From assembly GCA_024196135.1 (NCBI GenBank), contig JAMQCK010000816.1, positions 1 to 15,369 of the forward strand: a DNA stretch of 15,369 bases. The letters run 5' to 3'. The notes under the pieces are model-generated. The model searched no databases. It saw nothing but the letters and a program-made list of their open reading frames with translations, and had not been told where the DNA came from. The position numbers were made by a program, and so were the translations under genes. This DNA comes from Pleurotus ostreatus/Saccharomyces cerevisiae fusant. Its lineage: Eukaryota; Opisthokonta. This document shows, piece by piece, positions 10,311 to 15,369 of this stretch. Positions within the stretch are counted from its first letter, which is position 1, and the number at the start of each line of letters is the position of its first letter.

Positions 10311-12677
10311 GGTTTTAGCGCCTAGGGAGCTTGAACAAAATCTGCGCAAATCGGAATGATCGAGGGGTGCAACAGCAGTCTGCTGTGGCCATTGGCACTC
10401 TGCGATGGGATGGGGCATCTGTGTTCACTCGTGTAGTCCATCATGTATTTTTGTTGCTCGAGGGTCTAGGCATCAATTTTTGAACAGCAAGCAATAGCCA
10501 CATGCGACACATTTATGTGCAGTCCGACGCTCTTTTCTCCCCGCTATCCTCGCTAGGCGTCAACTTTATGAGCGGGATGTTCTGTGCGTCGAGGTCATGA
10601 CGCCTCAAAGCGTGACTGTCACGGTTCATTTTTTGTCAGTCACGGTTGTCTGCTGCAGATAACGTGCCGACGATCACGGCTTAGCGGTGCAGGCAACGAG
10701 AAACGAAGCTGCAGACAACGGTATTCCCGCGTCGCAGGCAATAGACGGCATGCTTGCAGGCGACGGCCTTCTCGCGGCGCAGGCGAACAGACGGCGGAGC
10801 TACAGACAACGGACGGGATAGCAGACAATAGATCTATTCGAGTGCAAAGCGAAGGTCAGAACCCTCTAGCTAGGTATGCTACAAAACAATGCGCTTGACA
10901 CTTGATAGCTATGATACAGGGCGTGCTGTGTCGGAAGTATGTGTGTGACTAAGAAACATGGCGCGACGGTTCGCGGGTCGACTCAGTAATTCGGGGAATA
11001 ACCTTGACTGTTGAGGTTCTGCCACGCATTTTTCGCGGCGGAATCTGCAGCTGCAGTCCTCGTGCTCTCCTCTGCACGACCCCACTCGGCACTGTTAACT
11101 GACGTAGAGGGTCAATGGCGAGCCATAGAAGTGGACCAAAGGAAAGGGAAACTAACAGCGTACAATAGCTACCCAGCGGGTAGCCCCTCCCGAACTGACC
11201 GTGATGTATTCGTAGGAGGGTGCCGACCACCCATAGGCCGCAACGCGGTTGTGAAGCTGGGTCCTCCAGTCTGTGCATTGTAAGACTGGGAGCGAAATGG
11301 CATAACACTGGAAACTCACGAGACATGGCGTATTTCTTCTCTGGCGGTCGTGTTGTAGGACTCGGTAGGGATGCGGAGGAGTCTGAGCTCGTTGGTGAGG
11401 ACTGAGCATTGTGGCACACGTCCTTTATAGTGAGCTTGAGCACTGTATATCGACGAGCTCCCATCTCGTTTTATTCCTGGAGTGAAGCGGCTCCGTTCTT
11501 ACGAACGCGTGCTGCTGCGAGAAACGGTGGTGAATTTAATCTCGTTGATGTGATAGGCGCCCAGCTGTGAGGTCGGTATAGAGAGTGATCGACCCAACGC
11601 GCGCTACCGAGAAGTACAACGGGAAGGTCAGGGACCTCCGCGGCCAATGGACCTTTCGACGAGTACGGAGGTGCGGCGGCGCGACTGATTCTTCCCGTTG
11701 TCTGCAGGACAGCAAAGGAGGGACCTGCCGCAACGCGCGCGAGCTCAATGTTGTGTCGTCGTGTTCGAGAAATCCAGAGAATATTGATGCTCGAGAGAGG
11801 CGCAGTACCCTCCGCTACAGCGGTGGCGGGGACGACGAGGGCAAGAGATGACGCCAGTCCCCCATACAGCGACTGTATATCGTGAAGTAACGCAGCCATC
11901 AGGACTGGCGGATGCGCCGATGTTGACTGCAGTAGCTGTAGTTGTCGGCTCGTTCACGGCTGTCGGCGAGTCGTTCACTGCTGATCCTAGTACAAGGCCA
12001 CGTGGCTGTTTGGAAACGCGAACGGTCCATGATTTGAGTGACAGCAGACAGCGGTATGAGGCCAGAGGATTCTTCGATATTCAGAAAAGCATCAAGACCA
12101 GAATGAGGCGGACATCGAGTTCGCGGGCGTGGCCGTATGTCGAACCAATTTTGAAGTTGAGGCTCGGAGTACAGCTTTCGTAGGCGACACCGAAATATCG
12201 TTGTCGCTTGCGCCATTTGCGTAATTGGTGAAACCGCTCGGGTGAGCCTAGACTGTCGGTGCAGTGAACCTTTGCGGACAGTGAAGGCAAGAAGCAACTT
12301 CGAAATGAACCGCCGGCAACTCACACGCAAAGCGAGCAGTTGATGCCCGGGCACGTTTTTCCTCGGTGATATCCGAAGGAGTACAATAGAAGCCGCGCTT
12401 GTTCATCCAGACCTAAAGCTCTGGATGTACCTATCACCAACAGGCGCATCGCGTCAAGCATAGGTCATGCTCTCCAGAAATCAAGATGCCGATTTGCGCG
12501 CAGGCCTTGACCATAAACGGTTGAACGGTCGGACGCGGAAGGCGACATTGTGGCCACCCTCGTAGATCGAGAGGACGAGCCGCAAGAGTGCGTAGATACG
12601 ACTACGTCGGAGGTACATTACATGGCTACATCGGCGTCTCAACCGCTCTCGCCAGTCATCATCGTCGCAGGGGCATG
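10311..12677. other. Long region without a convincing gene
   Basis: About 2.4 kb lies between the 3' end of the unknown plus-strand gene and the 3' end of the eIF2D gene, which face each other. Open frames are short, scattered over all frames and lack known domains. Some minus-strand fragments look protein-like, such as frames near 12290-12081, 11899-11700 and 11400-11300, but no chain of splice sites joins them into a gene. They could be a decayed gene or element, or chance. The region holds the periodic repeat array described separately. Confidence 0.5.
10615..10850. repeat. Degenerate tandem array with 22-23 bp period
   Basis: Copies of a core close to GCAGRCRAYRG start at 10655, 10689, 10711, 10734, 10756, 10779, 10802 (first base A) and 10821. 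From 10689 to 10802 the spacing is 22, 23, 22, 23 and 23 bp. Units 10711 and 10756 match at about 17 of 23 bases. Units 10734 and 10779 also resemble each other, so a 45-46 bp higher-order unit is likely. Just upstream, GTCACGGTT occurs twice 21 bp apart (10618, 10639). This is an old, diverged minisatellite-like array. No coding role is apparent. Confidence 0.6.
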
Positions 12678-14637
12678 CTACTTCTTCCCCTTGGTCTGAT
12701 CCTCTGTCTGAATCCAATTCTTCGGAATGCCCTTCTTCACAAGGTACTCCACGACCGCCTTGGCTTGCTTGCCTTGAACAAGCACCTCCAACTGCTTATT
12801 TGGTCCCGGCGCCACTGCAAAGAATATCAATTCGCTTGTCTTTGAGCGCTCAAGCGGCAATCCCACTCACCCGACGTCGCGCTCGCACACATCTTCCTCA
12901 AATCCTCCGCCATCTCCTCTGGATTCACTACCATCTCGAATGGCTCGAAGCCCGTGATTATCGTCGCCGCCTTTCTCCCTTGCCGAATCTTGAGCGCCAC
13001 GTTCACCGGCTTCAGCGTGCCCTTCTTCCTCGTCACACGCTCGCCGTTCGCGTGCTTGACTTCGTACCACGGCTGCATCTGCTTGATTAGGTCGCGCAGG
13101 ATGTCTTCGCGCTTGGCGAACTCGGGCGCAGGAGGTATCCCCTTCTTGTTCGGCGGGTAGGCGGCGGCGACGAGAGACGATGCAGCAGGGACCTTGAGAC
13201 TGATATAGGCCCTTTCGTGCGGGTTTATGGCTTCGGGGTGCGCTTCGAGCCAGTTGTTGAATATTCGCTTAAGTTCGGGGAACGTATATTGTTCGCTTGT
13301 GCTGAAGGACGATGAGGGAGCGAAGGATAGCGGGCATGAAATTTGACGCACCTCAAACCCCAGTCAGCGAACAATGGCACCGTATGCATGTGCGGTTTCC
13401 ATAGCTCCGTCGCTTCGAGCATCGAGCCACGCGCCTCCTCCTTGGCGCTGAGCTCCTCCTTCCTCGCCTCCTTTTTCGCCTCCCGTTCCTCGACCTCGCG
13501 CACCGTAGGGAATTGCCGGTGGTTTGCGACTTCCGGGTGCGCCGCGTTCACGGAGGTGACCATCACGTCGTTCTTCTGCTTCGGCGTGGCCTTGACGGTG
13601 AGTAAGCCCGCTTTCTCAGCGGCCTTGAGGAAGGCGGCCAGCGATTTATGCGACGAGGTCTTCAGCGATATCTCTTGTCGAAGAGCGGCGCTATCCAGAT
13701 TCGAGGAGTTCGTGGCGGGTGGTAGGACGAGGTCTGGAAATGCTGGGCGAGATGGGAGAACGTGATTGGCGTAAAACGTGTTCGAGGGGACTGGAAAAGA
13801 GGAGGGTGGCGATGTAGCTATCGACTGCACGAGAGCAAGGTGGAGGAGCTGGGAGACCTCGGCAGGTGTATACACCGGACCTTTGCGCTCTGGCGTCGCG
13901 TCGGGCTCGTTTGAGGCGCCGTTCGCGTCGACAGCTCCCGAACCTTCGTCCACTCGCGAGTCTGCGGTCTGCTGGGATGCCTCTGCACGCGATGAGCACC
14001 CTGCCTCGTCATCGCTATCCGCATCGGCCTGGCCGTCCGCAGTCGCTGCTGTTAGCGGCGTGTCCTCTGGCGGCTCAGTCTTCGGACCCATCTCCCAAAG
14101 ATGATCTTTCCAGGTGTGTGTGATCAGCACGGCCTTTCCCTTGTGATCTTCCTTGAGCTCATCCGACGAGAGCGCCATGTGGCCCACAGCAAGAGGCGGC
14201 GAGACCTTAGGCGAAGCGCCACCGATCAGACGACGCACAGCAACTAGCTGGCCTTTCTGCAGGCCCGAGATATAGCTCGTAACGCCCGGTCGCATAAGAT
14301 CTGCGCCGCCGATGAGGATCGAGATGACCTGGGACGGTGTCGTGACGAATGGCAGCAGTTCGGGTCGCTTCCACAGGGTGTAGACCGTTGGGATCAAGTC
14401 ATCGCCAGCCTTTCCCAAGCTGAACCACAGAGGAGTTTCATCGGCGTCGAGGTAGGCGACCCCCGGAGCGTCCGTGTGCGTGGTGAATTTTATGGACTGA
14501 ATGCCCTCGGGAACCAGCACGTCGCCATCCTCTGCAGAACAGGCAAACGTAGATATGACGCGCTGCCTGAGTTTGCGCCTGTCTGAGCTCCGAAGCGCAG
14601 AAGAGGTCTTCAAATGACCTAGTGGTTTTTTGAACAT
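12678..14637 (-). CDS. tma64: Translation initiation factor eIF2D / Tma64 (ligatin)
   Basis: eIF2D/Tma64 binds the 40S ribosomal subunit in the cytosol and acts in non-canonical tRNA delivery and in recycling of post-termination 40S complexes. The proposed exons are 14637-13352, 13301-12871 and 12814-12678, with introns of 50 and 56 bp, giving 617 residues (yeast Tma64 and human eIF2D are somewhat shorter). The start MFKKPL...LRSSDRRKL is the conserved pre-PUA N-terminus. A PUA domain covers about 95-180, with PTVYTLW and ILIGGADLMRPGV. An acidic, low-complexity linker spans about 186-265. A winged-helix segment starts near YTPAEVSQLLH, followed by a charged Glu/Lys-rich helix. The SWIB/MDM2-like part (about 420-510) includes ELKRIFNNWLEAH. 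The SUI1 domain (about 515-605) has GTLKPVNVALKIRQGRKAATIITGFE in pieces and ends GIPKNWIQTED, with a Lys-rich tail. A longer in-frame extension to 14811 exists but lacks family similarity and was not used. Confidence 0.95.
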
Positions 14638-14890
14638 GGCGGTTGGAAGTACATGCGATGACGGAAGCTCGACGCCACAAAGGCAAACGAATCCCATCAA
14701 ATCCAGCTTCGCACGCCCAAGTCGTAGGTTTTGACGTACATTGGGCCAGCACCGGGCACCGTTACGTGGAGAGTTTACAGCCGGCACATCAACGTTCCCT
14801 GGTATCAACAATTTACAATTTACATGAACGACAAGACCATGGTCCTAGCTGCGTTCCGTCGCATAGAAAGGGATATCGGCGATGATGGGA

Positions 14891-14910
14891 CGGTCAAAAG
14901 CCTTTGACCG
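14891..14910. promoter_or_regulatory. Perfect 8-bp dyad in a divergent promoter
   Basis: The arms CGGTCAAA and TTTGACCG are perfect inverted copies separated by AGCC. It lies about 255 bp upstream of the eIF2D start and about 70 bp upstream of the TATA-like box facing right. Its symmetry and position fit a binding site for a dimeric transcription factor, but no factor is identified and chance is possible. Confidence 0.35.
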
Positions 14911-14977
14911 CCGTCTATGCTAGCGAGCGCCACTCACCTTTCCCGCTTAGATATTTCATTTCCCTTTCACGGTCTCG

Positions 14978-14984
14978 TATATAT
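14978..14984 (+). promoter_or_regulatory. TATA-like box facing right
   Basis: TATATAT follows a pyrimidine-rich stretch and precedes the 40-bp duplication and the open frame at the right edge. It may be the core promoter of the gene or element that begins there. It is inferred from sequence alone. Confidence 0.4.
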
Positions 14985-15012
14985 GCTTAGCTACGCGTAC
15001 CTACAGCTCTCT

Positions 15013-15106
15013 CGTGTCCTCACCTACGTTCGTCTGACCCAGAGCCCGATAGGTACATTTCCTCTGCGTGTCCTCACCTACGTTCGTCTGACCCAGAGCC
15101 CGATAG
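15013..15106 (+). repeat. 40-bp perfect direct duplication that forms a GT-AG intron shape
   Basis: Bases 15013-15052 and 15067-15106 are identical over 40 bp and offset by 54 bp. The first copy ends AG followed by GTACAT, and the second ends GATAG. Removing 15053-15106 would therefore be a 54-bp GT-AG intron with a CTGAC branch site about 15 bp before the AG, the same size as other introns here. Splicing would leave a single copy of the repeat. Whether it is spliced cannot be seen from DNA alone. Confidence 0.65.
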
Positions 15107-15369
15107 CTACGCTTCGGCTCGATTTTCGTTGCGCTTCCGAGTCGCACAGAGGACACCATTCCACCCAAACGTCGCGCTGTGAATCGCCACCCGGTCTCTG
15201 GCCGCTTCATCAGTGCCGACGTCGCACGCCTCGTTGAGCAATTTCGGCGCGCCACTGAAGACGCCGCTGCCACAGCACGTGCTCGCATCACCACCGTCAT
15301 CGATCCCGATCTCGATTGTCTTTCAGCTCGTCTTTCCTCGCTCTCGCTCGGCGACGCAGTCATGACCAA
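15107..15369 (+). CDS. Partial open frame leaving the window, product unknown
   Basis: From the stop at 15104-15106 to the window end one frame is fully open, with G or C often at the third codon position. It reads as a polar, Arg/Ala-rich, probably helical sequence including PPKRRAVNRHPVSG and RLVEQFRRATEDAAATA. No ATG occurs in this frame before 15362. The start codon must therefore be spliced in from upstream, or the coding begins at 15362, or this is a fragment such as the Gag region of a retroelement. The opposite strand is also open over this span, so a chance frame cannot be excluded. No family is recognised. Confidence 0.4.

Larger units (their letters stand above)
14638..15012. other. 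Divergent promoter region between eIF2D and the right-edge gene
   Basis: No gene was recognised in this stretch. It should carry the eIF2D promoter on the minus side and, on the plus side, the promoter of whatever starts at the right edge. It contains a perfect dyad at 14891-14910 and a TATA-like sequence at 14978-14984. Confidence 0.5.

Noticed and set aside
7943..11882. CTGTATATCG occurring three times, at 7943, 11443 and 11873
   Set aside because: The flanks do not match and the translations differ in frame, so no repeat family or gene can be supported.
12404..12427. Perfect 8-bp inverted repeat CATCCAGA / TCTGGATG
   Set aside because: It is short, has an 8-base loop and no T-run or gene context; such symmetry is expected by chance in 15 kb.
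13343..14123. Plus-strand open frames over the eIF2D gene
   Set aside because: They are low-complexity shadows of the minus-strand coding exon.
14800..14807. TGGTATCA, the start of an initiator-methionine tRNA primer-binding site as used by LTR retroelements
   Set aside because: Only 8 bases match, the preceding bases do not end like an LTR, and no LTR pair is visible in the window.
14638..14811. In-frame upstream extension of the eIF2D reading frame to an ATG at 14811
   Set aside because: The added residues do not resemble the family, while MFKKPL at 14637 is the typical conserved start.

Overview
The window looks like nuclear DNA of a filamentous basidiomycete (Agaricomycetes, possibly a polypore). 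The coding DNA is GC-rich. The genes are split by many introns of about 47-90 bp, most near 50 bp, with GT-AG ends, GTRNGT-like donors and CTGAC/CTAAC-type branch sites. The gene families found (fungal UNC93-like transporters, DUF1479 oxygenases, Tma64/eIF2D, Scs7-type hydroxylase) are typical of such fungi. No prokaryotic features, tRNA, rRNA or CRISPR array were seen. All gene models were built by hand from reading frames and splice signals.

Layout, left to right: (1) the 5' part of a cytochrome b5-fused fatty-acid 2-hydroxylase (Scs7/FAH1 type) on the minus strand, running off the left edge; (2) an intergenic stretch; (3) a complete four-exon DUF1479 protein (predicted Fe(II)/2-oxoglutarate-type oxygenase) on the minus strand; (4) a divergent promoter region with a TATA box; (5) a nine-exon UNC93-like major-facilitator protein on the plus strand, whose model needs two consecutive microexons of 5 and 4 nt; (6) convergent to it, a nine-exon minus-strand gene for a single-pass membrane protein with two carbohydrate-binding-like modules outside the membrane segment and an 11-nt microexon; (7) a gene-poor stretch; (8) a five-exon plus-strand gene for an unrecognised 433-residue protein; (9) about 2.4 kb without a convincing gene, holding a degenerate 22-23 bp repeat array; (10) a complete three-exon eIF2D/Tma64 gene on the minus strand; (11) at the right edge, a TATA box, a 40-bp tandem duplication whose 54-bp offset forms a well-shaped GT-AG intron, and the start of a coding-like open frame that leaves the window.

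The genes do not form an obvious pathway or cluster. The set reads as an ordinary chromosomal neighbourhood of independent genes: sphingolipid modification, an uncharacterised oxygenase, a transporter-like protein, a surface protein and a translation factor. The points most worth a second look are the microexon structures, the duplication that looks like a newly made intron, and the periodic repeat array.
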